A stretch of DNA of 64,000 bases, from contig DASVQB010000019.1 of NCBI GenBank assembly GCA_036389295.1, positions 14,012-78,011 on the forward strand. Reading direction: 5' to 3'. Below are positions 25,537 through 32,527 of the stretch, one piece after another; the stretch's first letter is position 1, and each line of letters begins with the position of its first letter. The stretch is from AC-37 sp036389295. GTDB lineage: Bacteria; Actinomycetota; Thermoleophilia; Solirubrobacterales; Thermoleophilaceae. The translations under genes and the position numbers were made by a program. Below the pieces are notes generated by a model. It did not search any database, was not told where the DNA came from, and saw nothing but the letters and a program-made list of their open reading frames with translations.

Positions 25537-27137
25537 GCCGGCAGGAACGGCGCGAGTCGAGCGGGCCGTCGGGCAGCAGGAACGCTCTCCGGGGCGACCA
25601 TGCACAGGCGCTCGTAGAGCGCGCCGAGCTCCGGAGCGTCCCCGCCGTCGCGCTCGATGCGCCTGATGGTGCTGGCGAGCGCGAAGTGGTCGTACGGGTT
25701 GTGCCGGAGCACCGCGCCGCTCTGCTCCGCCGGCGACGCGAACGTGCCGAGCCGCGCCCTTCTGAAGGGCGACAGGATCGCCCCGGCGTAGCGCGCGCGG
25801 TCGGCGAGCCGCAGGCGTGCGGCGGCGCGCGCCTCGAGCTCCGCGAACAGGTCGGAGTAGACCGGAGAGGGCTCGACCCGCTCCGCGTAGGCGAGCGCCT
25901 CCTCGTGCTGGCCGAGACGCTCCAGGCAGCGCGCCGCCAGCAGGTGCGCCTGGTCGTAGGCCGGATGCCGAGCCACGATCTCGCGACACGTCGCGAGCGC
26001 CCGCTCCGGCTCCTGGTGGGCGGCCTCGTGGAGGCGTGCGGCCAGTTCCTCGGCGCCGTCGGTAGCGGCGCCGTCGCTCGCGGCGCCGGCGGCCCCGGCC
26101 GGCCGTCCGTTCGGCGACCGCGCGAGCAGGTCGCGGTACGCGCCGTCGCGCTCGGCGCCCAACGCGGCCGCGCTGCGCTCGCGCTCCATGAACGCGCGCC
26201 CGGCGCGAGCCAGCGACTCGACCTGGGCGCGGTCGCGGAAGAGCTCCTCGAGCACGTCGAGCAGCTCCGCCGCCGTCCGGTAGATCCGCGCGTGGCGGCG
26301 ATGGCGGCGATGAGCGGGGGCGTCCTCCAGCACGGCCGCCACGCCGTGCCCGGCGTACAGGCCCACGCGCGTGTCGGAGCGGGTCGCGTTGAAGGGGCTC
26401 GGCGCCATCGGCGCGATGCCGACGTGCAAGCCGCCGACGAAGCGCAGCTGCGCGTCCCACTCGCTGAACGGATGGAGCTGCCGCTGCTCCGGGGCTACGC
26501 CCGAGAAGTGCTCGTCGAAGACGCGCCGGTCCCCCATGAAGGCGAACGTCGCCTCCGGGTGGCGGCGGCAGAGCTCGACCACCGCGGGCGCCGCCCGCGC
26601 CAGGCTGGACGAGTGCGACCGGCTGCCCGACCAGCCGACCACGAAGCCGGGCGGCTTCGGAGGCGGCTCGTCGGGGAACGGCGTGCGCGGGCTGAGCAGG
26701 ATCGTCCGCGCGTTCACGGCGGAGAACAGCTCCGCGAGCGCCGGCACGAGCATCTGGGTCGCGTCCGCCAGGTGCGCGTGGTACAGGAGGCTCTGCCGCG
26801 TGAGCGGGCTCCGCACCGGATGCGTGCGCGGCAGCCAGTCGCCGACGCCGAGGACGTTGTCGGTCACCTCGTAGACCGTCGGAAGGCCCAGGTCGCGGCG
26901 GCGCAGGATCACGCCCTCGGCCTCCGGCTCCGCGAGCATCTGGAGGACGGTGACGTCGGCGCCGAGCGCGGCGGCGGGGAAGCGGGGGTCCAGGACCGAG
27001 TAGGCCTCGACGCGCCACCCGAGGGGCTCGAGCAGCTCGACGAGCGACGTCACGTGCAGGCCGTAGAGCCCGGCGTTCTCGCCGGCGAGGTCGCGCGGGT
27101 GCACGACGACGAGGCGCGGGCCGTCGGGTGCGCTCAC
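25533..27137 (-). CDS. Glycosyltransferase-like protein with C-terminal TPR region
   Basis: This 534-residue protein has a GT-B-like N-terminal half: VVVHPRDLAGENAGLYGLHV, then FVVGWSGSRSHSSSLARAAPAV, HPEATFAFMGDRRVF and GGLHVGIAPMAPSPFNATRSD. This is typical of GT4/GT1 enzymes with a donor site near the Gly-rich turn and the PFN segment. The C-terminal 200 residues are TPR-like helices (ALATCREIVARHPAYDQAHLLAARCLERLGQHEEALAYAE). Start GTG 27137 overlaps the methyltransferase stop (GTGA). Given the operon, the likely acceptor is the lasso peptide. Confidence 0.75.
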   Translation of the reverse strand: MSAPDGPRLVVVHPRDLAGENAGLYGLHVTSLVELLEPLGWRVEAYSVLDPRFPAAALGADVTVLQMLAEPEAEGVILRRRDLGLPTVYEVTDNVLGVGDWLPRTHPVRSPLTRQSLLYHAHLADATQMLVPALAELFSAVNARTILLSPRTPFPDEPPPKPPGFVVGWSGSRSHSSSLARAAPAVVELCRRHPEATFAFMGDRRVFDEHFSGVAPEQRQLHPFSEWDAQLRFVGGLHVGIAPMAPSPFNATRSDTRVGLYAGHGVAAVLEDAPAHRRHRRHARIYRTAAELLDVLEELFRDRAQVESLARAGRAFMERERSAAALGAERDGAYRDLLARSPNGRPAGAAGAASDGAATDGAEELAARLHEAAHQEPERALATCREIVARHPAYDQAHLLAARCLERLGQHEEALAYAERVEPSPVYSDLFAELEARAAARLRLADRARYAGAILSPFRRARLGTFASPAEQSGAVLRHNPYDHFALASTIRRIERDGGDAPELGALYERLCMVAPESVPAARRPARLAPFLPA

Positions 27138-28249
27138 GCGGTCTTGCGCCAGCAGACGCGGGTCCAGTCGACCTGGTCGATCTCGACGTCGAGGCCGCGC
27201 TCCGCCAGGAACTCGTCGACCGCGATGCGGCACGGCTCGAGGCAGCCGTAGTCGTCGACGATCACGTAGCCGCCGTCGGACACGCGGTCGTACAGGGCGT
27301 CCAGGGCGTCGCGCGTCGACTCGTAGAGGTCGCCGTCGACGCGCAGGATCGCGAGCCGCTCGACTGGCGCGTCCGGCAGCGTGTCCGCGAACAGGCCCGG
27401 CAGGAAGCGGACGCGGTCGGTCAGCAGGTCGTAGGCCTCGAAGTTGTCGCGGACGGCCTGCATCCCGGCCGCCATCCACGGCACCCGCTCCTCGGTCAGG
27501 TCGAGGTCGTGCTCGCGGTCCACCTCGTGCGTCGGCGGCGGGACTCCCGCGAACGAGTCGGCGAGCCACGTGACGCGGTCCGGCTCGCCGTACGCGACCT
27601 GGAGGGCGCGGAGGAAGATCGAGGCCCCGCCGTGGCAGACCCCCGCCTCGAGGAAGTCGCCGGGGACGCCGTCGGCGAAGACCCTGTGGGCGCAGCGCTC
27701 GAGGTTGTCGAGCCCGTCGAGGCCGATCATCGTGTGGGCGAGGCGGGCGCCCCAGAAGCCGTCGACGCCCCCCTCGCGCTTGGTCGCGACCAGCTCCGCG
27801 TACGCGTCGGCGCGCTCGTAGCGGACGTCGCGCAGGAGGCGCTGCCGGTCCAGGTCGTCCGAGCCGAGCCGGCCGGACAGAGCCGTGTCGAGCCGCAGCG
27901 CGTCCTCCGCGTACACGAGGTTCACGAGCGTGCGCTTCAGCAGGTCGAGGTAGCGCCGGCGGATCGACGGCGGGGCCTCCGCGGGCGGGCGCGTCTCCAC
28001 GACGCCGAGCGCGACCAGCTCGTCGACGAACGCGTCGACCGCCCGCGCGCACTCCTCGGGCCCGACGTCGAAGCGCGCCGACACGCGTTCGCGCAGGGCG
28101 TCGGCCGTGGTGGGGACCGCGAGGCCCTCGACTATCTCCGCCGCCACCTCGCTCAGCCTCGACTCCGACCGCGCCGCCGGCCGCACCAGGAACGACTCGC
28201 CACCGCGCCGGCGTACGAACGCGCGCTCCGACCGGAGGAGCGTGCTCAC
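27134..28249 (-). CDS. PqqD-like domain fused to TylF-type O-methyltransferase
   Basis: Residues about 1-95 are a PqqD-like leader-binding domain (SERAFVRRRGGESFLV, SEVAAEIVEGL, ARAVDAFVDELVALGVVE). Residues about 105-371 are a TylF/MycF-type SAM methyltransferase: DGLDNLERC, PGDFLEAGVCHGGASIF, VTWLADSFAGVPPP, LRVDGDLYESTRDALDALY and GGYVIVDDYG. The family methylates hydroxyls using SAM and a metal ion. The fused leader-binding domain means the enzyme could be tethered to the precursor before the leader is cut. GTG 28249 is the start. It follows the precursor gene by 25 bp. Confidence 0.85.
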   Translation of the reverse strand: MSTLLRSERAFVRRRGGESFLVRPAARSESRLSEVAAEIVEGLAVPTTADALRERVSARFDVGPEECARAVDAFVDELVALGVVETRPPAEAPPSIRRRYLDLLKRTLVNLVYAEDALRLDTALSGRLGSDDLDRQRLLRDVRYERADAYAELVATKREGGVDGFWGARLAHTMIGLDGLDNLERCAHRVFADGVPGDFLEAGVCHGGASIFLRALQVAYGEPDRVTWLADSFAGVPPPTHEVDREHDLDLTEERVPWMAAGMQAVRDNFEAYDLLTDRVRFLPGLFADTLPDAPVERLAILRVDGDLYESTRDALDALYDRVSDGGYVIVDDYGCLEPCRIAVDEFLAERGLDVEIDQVDWTRVCWRKTA

Positions 28250-28274
28250 CTCCCGAGGCGGCGAGACGGTGCTG

Positions 28275-28391
28275 CTAGACGCTGCCGGTGTAGACCGTCA
28301 GGTCGTACACGGCGCCGACGCCGGCGGCCTCGGTGGCCGAGTAGTCGACCTCCTCCAGCGTCGGCGGGTGCCATGGCGCCTTCGCGCTCAT
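28275..28391 (-). CDS. Lasso-peptide precursor
   Basis: From ATG 28391 this is 38 residues: a 21-residue leader and a predicted core AAGVGAVYDLTVYTGSV. The leader has WHPPTLEEVDYSATE, matching the spacing of the paeninodin leader (aromatic at 1, Pro 4, Leu 6, Asp 10, Thr 14), with Thr at core position -2. Core Ala1 can close to the Asp9 side chain, a 9-residue ring, leaving an 8-residue tail with Tyr13. Alternative in-frame starts are ATG 28451 and GTG 28457. It sits between the cyclase and the methyltransferase genes. The ring and the end of the leader are inferred, not proven. Confidence 0.85.
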   Translation of the reverse strand: MSAKAPWHPPTLEEVDYSATEAAGVGAVYDLTVYTGSV

Positions 28392-28463
28392 GTCGGCTTC
28401 GGGCGGCGTGGCCGCTCCCGTTGGGGCGTGGGGGCTTGAGTCTTCGCGCATGACCACAGTGAA

Positions 28464-30383
28464 TCACAGGCCGCCGCCGTCGTCCGCCAGACCGGCCAGG
28501 AAGAGGCCGAACGCGAGCGCGCGCGTGACCCCCAGCGCGCCATCCGAGCCGCCCGCCGCGATCCCGTCCCAGGACCCGCGGAGCGCCCGGACGTCGAGGT
28601 ACTCGCGCGCCGCGTCGGACGAGGCGACTCGCTCCACGGCCACCGAGACGGCGGCGGCGTCGGCCCGCAGCCGGTACGCGATGTCGGCGCCCTGCGCGGC
28701 GCGGCGGGTGCTCCACGCCACCTCCGGCGGCACCAGCCGCGCGAGCGCCCGCCGGATGAGCCAGCGGTCGTGGCCGTCGCCGGCGAACTGCTCGTCCGGC
28801 GTGCCGACACAGAACTCGAGCACGCGCACGTCCGCGGTCGGGTCGCGCATCTCGATCCCCTGCGCCGCGCTGCGCTGGTGCCACCAGGCGCCGGTCGGCA
28901 GCCTGCCGGGGAGGAGGTAGGACAGGCGGCGCTCACGCGGGCCGGCGCGCGTGAACTCCGGGTCCCAGCCGGTCTCGCGCACCGCCTCGCGCAGTCCGAT
29001 CCGCTCGGCGAAGTGGGGCGCGATCGCGGAGCCGCGCCAGCCGGGCCGGCGGGTCGGGTCGCGCCGCGCGCGCTCGGCCGCGAGCCGGCTCCGGATCGGG
29101 AGGACCAGCCCGTGCCAGATCGCGCCGCCCCAGCCGTAGCGGCTCGCGCGGCTCAGGTGCCGGAGGCGACGCGCCGCCAGTCGCGGCTCGCCGGCCGCGA
29201 GGGCGTGGACCACTCGGCGCGAGTCGCCTGGCCACGACACGCCGCCGTTGCCGTACTGGCCGGTCAGGAGGACGCGCGCGCCGCCGTCCCGCGCGGCGTC
29301 GAGCAGCCCCCGGACCCAGGGCAGGTTCGGCACCGCGTGCTCGGGCTCGTCGTGCACGGCGAGCGAGTGCTCGATCGCCTCGAGCGGCGTCACGGAGCGA
29401 CCGTCGACGGGGACGTGCTCGACGTTCGGGTAGCGGGCGGCGACGAGCTGCGCGCCGGGCCACTCGTCCACCAGCGCGTCAGGCATCTCCGTGGCCACCT
29501 CCGGGTAGGCGGGGCGGGCCGTGTAGGCGGTGAGCCGCGCGCCGTTCAGCTCGCGGGCGGCGAGCGCGGTGACGGCGCTCGAGTCGAGGCCCGCGCTGAG
29601 GGTCGTGGCGAGCGGCCCGCGCGAGCGCAGGCGCGCCCGGACCGCCGCTCCGAGCAGGTCGAGCAGGCGCTCGACGTACTCGCCGTCGCTCGCGAGCCGC
29701 ACCTCGGGCACGTCCAGCAGGCTCCAGTGCTCGCGCGTGCGCAGGCCGCTGGCGTCGAAGCCGACGACATGGGCGGTCGGCAGCCGTCGCACCTCGTCGT
29801 ACATCGTCGCCGCGCCGTCGGCGACGTCCAGCACGAGCGACCGCGCGAGCTGGAGCTCGTCCAGCCGGCGCGGCACCTGAGGCAGCGCGAGCAGGCCCTT
29901 CAGGCTCGACGCGAAGGCGAGCGAGTCGCCGCGCCGGTGGTAGTACAGCGCGGTCTGGCCGTAGTGGTCGCGGGCCAGGACCAGCCGGCGCTCGCGCGGA
30001 TGCCAGGCCGCGAGAGCCCAGTCGCCCAGGAGGCGCTCGAGCGCCCGCTCGCCCCAGCGCTCGTACGCCAGGGCGACGAGGCGGCCGTCGGACGTCCGCG
30101 CCCGGTCCCCGGCGGGCACCCCGAGCTCGCGGCACAGCTCCTCGCGGTTGTCGAGCCGCGCGGCGGGGGTCACCACCGTCCCGCTCGGGAGTCGCACCGG
30201 GCCGCCCTCGTGCTCGTCCTCCGGGGCGCGGAGGGCGACGAGCTGCCCGAGGCCCGCCCCGCCGCCGCGCCAGGTGCCTCCGCCGTCGGGGCCCCAGTAC
30301 GCCATCGGCCGGCGCATCGTCTCGAGCTCGTCGGCCTCGACCGGACGGCCGTCGAGGCGCACGAGGCCGTAGATCGCGCTCAT
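28464..30383 (-). CDS. Asparagine-synthetase-like lasso cyclase (C protein)
   Basis: This 639-residue protein has an N-terminal glutaminase-like domain starting MSAIYGLVRLDG, so Ser replaces the catalytic Cys2 of true AsnB. Its synthetase half has the ATP motif TTLSAGLDSSAV. Lasso C proteins adenylate the side-chain carboxylate that forms the macrolactam. Other marks are DHYGQTALYYH, DEPEHAVPNLPW and LTGQYGNGGVSW. It overlaps the B2 gene by ATGA, so both are translated together. Length and layout are normal for a McjC-type enzyme. Confidence 0.92.
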   Translation of the reverse strand: MSAIYGLVRLDGRPVEADELETMRRPMAYWGPDGGGTWRGGGAGLGQLVALRAPEDEHEGGPVRLPSGTVVTPAARLDNREELCRELGVPAGDRARTSDGRLVALAYERWGERALERLLGDWALAAWHPRERRLVLARDHYGQTALYYHRRGDSLAFASSLKGLLALPQVPRRLDELQLARSLVLDVADGAATMYDEVRRLPTAHVVGFDASGLRTREHWSLLDVPEVRLASDGEYVERLLDLLGAAVRARLRSRGPLATTLSAGLDSSAVTALAARELNGARLTAYTARPAYPEVATEMPDALVDEWPGAQLVAARYPNVEHVPVDGRSVTPLEAIEHSLAVHDEPEHAVPNLPWVRGLLDAARDGGARVLLTGQYGNGGVSWPGDSRRVVHALAAGEPRLAARRLRHLSRASRYGWGGAIWHGLVLPIRSRLAAERARRDPTRRPGWRGSAIAPHFAERIGLREAVRETGWDPEFTRAGPRERRLSYLLPGRLPTGAWWHQRSAAQGIEMRDPTADVRVLEFCVGTPDEQFAGDGHDRWLIRRALARLVPPEVAWSTRRAAQGADIAYRLRADAAAVSVAVERVASSDAAREYLDVRALRGSWDGIAAGGSDGALGVTRALAFGLFLAGLADDGGGL

Positions 30384-30820
30384 CGACCGTCGACGTCCGC
30401 GAACGAGGCCACGACCGCGTAGCGGGCGACGTCCCGCCCGCCCGTCACGTTCACGTCGCCCACGCGCAGCCACGCATGGGCCGCGACCGGGTCGCGGGCC
30501 ATGCCCAGGTAGAGCGTGCTCGCTATCCCACGCCGGCGCAGCATCGCCTTCGCCGCGATCGCCTGCTCGAGGCACTCGGTGCGCCAGGGCGCCCGCCGCG
30601 CCGCGGCGGCTATCGCCCACGCGACCCGGCTCGATGCGGGACGGACGGCCGCGATCGCCGGCGTCTCGGCGTGCCGCACCCCCAGCCGTCGCGCGAGCAC
30701 GCGAAACGGGAGGGCGAGCACCGCGACCCGCGCAACCGCCAGATACGCGAACGCCTCGGCGACCTGCGCGCCGTCGCGCGACAGGAGCCGCCTAGCTCTC
30801 CTGGACCAGTCCCTTCTCAC
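30380..30820 (-). CDS. Transglutaminase-like lasso leader protease (B2)
   Basis: This 146-residue protein has an Arg-rich N-terminal segment and a hydrophobic stretch (VARVAVLALPFRVLARRL). Then come RTECLEQAIAAKAMLRRRG with the catalytic Cys, and VAAHAWLRVGDVNVTGG with the catalytic His; the third residue, Asp, is likely in GDVNVTGGRDV. Members cleave the leader from the lasso precursor. It overlaps the B1 gene upstream and the C gene downstream (ATGA). Confidence 0.9.
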   Translation of the reverse strand: MRRDWSRRARRLLSRDGAQVAEAFAYLAVARVAVLALPFRVLARRLGVRHAETPAIAAVRPASSRVAWAIAAAARRAPWRTECLEQAIAAKAMLRRRGIASTLYLGMARDPVAAHAWLRVGDVNVTGGRDVARYAVVASFADVDGR

Positions 30821-31067
30821 GGAGCTGGATCAGGAAGGGCAGGACGTCGGACTCGCAGCGCGAGGGAGCGACGTCGTAGTGCGAGCAGAGCTCGTCCACG
30901 AGGTCCGCGACGGACGTCGGCGTGGCCAGTCGCGTCCACACGAAGGAGGCCACGTCGTCGAGCAGGTAGTACCTCCCCGCGTCGATGTCCATCATCACGA
31001 GCCACTCGTCGAGCGGCGCGCTCACGTGGTCGTCCGTGCGGCGGAGCACCGCGGTCCGTTCGATCAT
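30792..31067 (-). CDS. PqqD-like lasso leader-binding protein (B1)
   Basis: The 91-residue protein shows EWLVMMDIDAGRYYLLDDVASFVWTRL, the beta strands and helix of a PqqD-like RiPP recognition element, then DLVDELCSHYDVAPSRCESDVLPFL. It binds the leader peptide and delivers it to the protease and cyclase. The gene starts the operon; ATG 31067 has TACCCT 6 nt upstream, so the whole operon may start leaderless. It shares its 101-bp upstream gap with a divergent RTX gene. Confidence 0.92.
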   Translation of the reverse strand: MIERTAVLRRTDDHVSAPLDEWLVMMDIDAGRYYLLDDVASFVWTRLATPTSVADLVDELCSHYDVAPSRCESDVLPFLIQLREKGLVQES

Positions 31068-31073
31068 GCGCCT

Positions 31074-31079
31074 AGGGTA
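31074..31079 (-). promoter_or_regulatory. Candidate -10 box of the lasso operon
   Basis: TACCCT on the reverse strand, 6 nt before the B1 ATG. This fits TANNNT and a transcript that begins at the start codon. No clear TTGACA lies 17 bp upstream. Confidence 0.4.
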
Positions 31080-31109
31080 GGCCTTGGCGCGAGGACCCGC
31101 GTCGCGCGA

Positions 31110-31138
31110 TTGACAACCGGGGCCATCGCCCGCAGGGT
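31110..31138 (+). promoter_or_regulatory. Candidate promoter of the RTX gene
   Basis: TTGACA at 31110-31115, a 17-bp spacer, then CAGGGT at 31133-31138; the ATG is at 31169 after GGGGGG. The same form is seen upstream of two other surface-protein genes. Confidence 0.55.
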
Positions 31139-31168
31139 GGGCAGAGACTCGCGACCCCGGGGGGACCC

Positions 31169-32527
31169 ATGATCGGCTGGAACGAGACGCGCCGCGCGCT
31201 CGCGGCGACCTTCGCCTTGACAATCGCGGCACTCGCGCCGGCGGCCGCGCGCGCGGCCGAGGCCCACGTCGAGACCAACCCGGACGGGACGCGGGCGGTC
31301 GTCTTCACGGGCGCCGCGGGCGAGGCGAACAGCGTGCTCGTCGACCGCGACCCGGGGTTCACGGCCGACCTCTACCAGCTCGAGGACCAGGGCAATCCGG
31401 TGACACCGGGGCCCGGCTGCGCGCAGAAGCTGCGCGAGCCGTTCAACAGCCCGGAGCCCAAGATCGTGCGCTGCGAGACCGGCGGCGTGACGACGATCAG
31501 GGTGAGCCTGGGCGACGGCGCCGACAGCGTTCGCTTCGGGGACCTGAACGGCAACGCGATCGCCGACGTGGTCGACGGCGGCGACGGCGACGACCGGATC
31601 GGCGCCTCCAACGGGCCCAGCTTCGTGAGCGGCGGCGGCGGGGCCGACGACATCGACACCCGCGGCGGCGACGACCAGATCGGCGGCGGCGACGGGGACG
31701 ACGAGATCGTCGCCGGGCCGGGCTCCGACACGGCGGCGGGGGAGGGCGGCGACGACCTGATCCGCGGCTACGCGCAACCCGGCACGCTCGAGATCGGCGT
31801 GGTCACGAAGTTCCGCGGCGGCGAGGTCAACACGCTGTCCGGCGGCGCCGGCAACGACAGGCTCGAGGGCGACAACGGCTCCGACCAGCTCTCCGGCGAC
31901 GGCGGCAACGACCAGCTGCACGGCGGCGGCGGGCCCGACCTGCTCTCCGGCGACGACGGCAACGACACGCTCGACGAGGGCGACACCGACGGCGCCGCCG
32001 ACGGCGAGTCCGTCGGAGCCCCGATCGCCGCGGACGTGCTCCGCGGCGGCAGGGGGAAGGACACCGCCACCTACTGCACGCGGCGCGGCAAGTCGGCGCT
32101 GACGATCAGCCTCGACCGGAAGGCCAACGACGGCGGCAGGGGCGAGAAGGACAACGTGGGGCCGAACGGCGACGTCGAGAACGTGATCGGCGGCGGCGAG
32201 ACTCCGGACAGGATCACAGGCGACAAGAACGCCAACGTGCTGACCGGCGACTGCACGAACACGGTGGCGCCGGGCGCCGACAACAAGATCTACGGCCTGG
32301 CCGGAAACGACCGCGTGGTCGGCGGGGACGGACGCGACCTGCTCGACGGCGGCAGGGGCAAGGACGTCTTCCTCGGCAACGAGGACCGCGACACGATCCG
32401 CGCCAAGGACGGGGCGAAGGACGCCTCGATCAACTGCGACGGGCACGGCACCGCCTCGAAGTCGGACAGCGCGACCGTCGACCGAGCCGACCCGTCCGCG
32501 AGGGGCTGCGACAAGCTCGAGTTCTGA
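31169..32527 (+). CDS. Secreted RTX calcium-binding protein
   Basis: This 452-residue protein has a signal peptide (LAATFALTIAALAPAAARA), a short N-terminal module with VVFTGAAGEANSVLV, then many Gly/Asp-rich nonapeptides (GGDGDDRIG, GGGGADDIDTRGGDDQIGG, GGAGNDRLEG) from about residue 105 to 250 and again at 370-400. The C terminus has a conserved cap like that of the other RTX proteins here (DRADPSARGCDKLEF). The RTX rolls fold with Ca2+ outside the cell. Its 3' end overlaps the end of the convergent peptidase gene by 98 nt. Confidence 0.85.
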   Translation: MIGWNETRRALAATFALTIAALAPAAARAAEAHVETNPDGTRAVVFTGAAGEANSVLVDRDPGFTADLYQLEDQGNPVTPGPGCAQKLREPFNSPEPKIVRCETGGVTTIRVSLGDGADSVRFGDLNGNAIADVVDGGDGDDRIGASNGPSFVSGGGGADDIDTRGGDDQIGGGDGDDEIVAGPGSDTAAGEGGDDLIRGYAQPGTLEIGVVTKFRGGEVNTLSGGAGNDRLEGDNGSDQLSGDGGNDQLHGGGGPDLLSGDDGNDTLDEGDTDGAADGESVGAPIAADVLRGGRGKDTATYCTRRGKSALTISLDRKANDGGRGEKDNVGPNGDVENVIGGGETPDRITGDKNANVLTGDCTNTVAPGADNKIYGLAGNDRVVGGDGRDLLDGGRGKDVFLGNEDRDTIRAKDGAKDASINCDGHGTASKSDSATVDRADPSARGCDKLEF

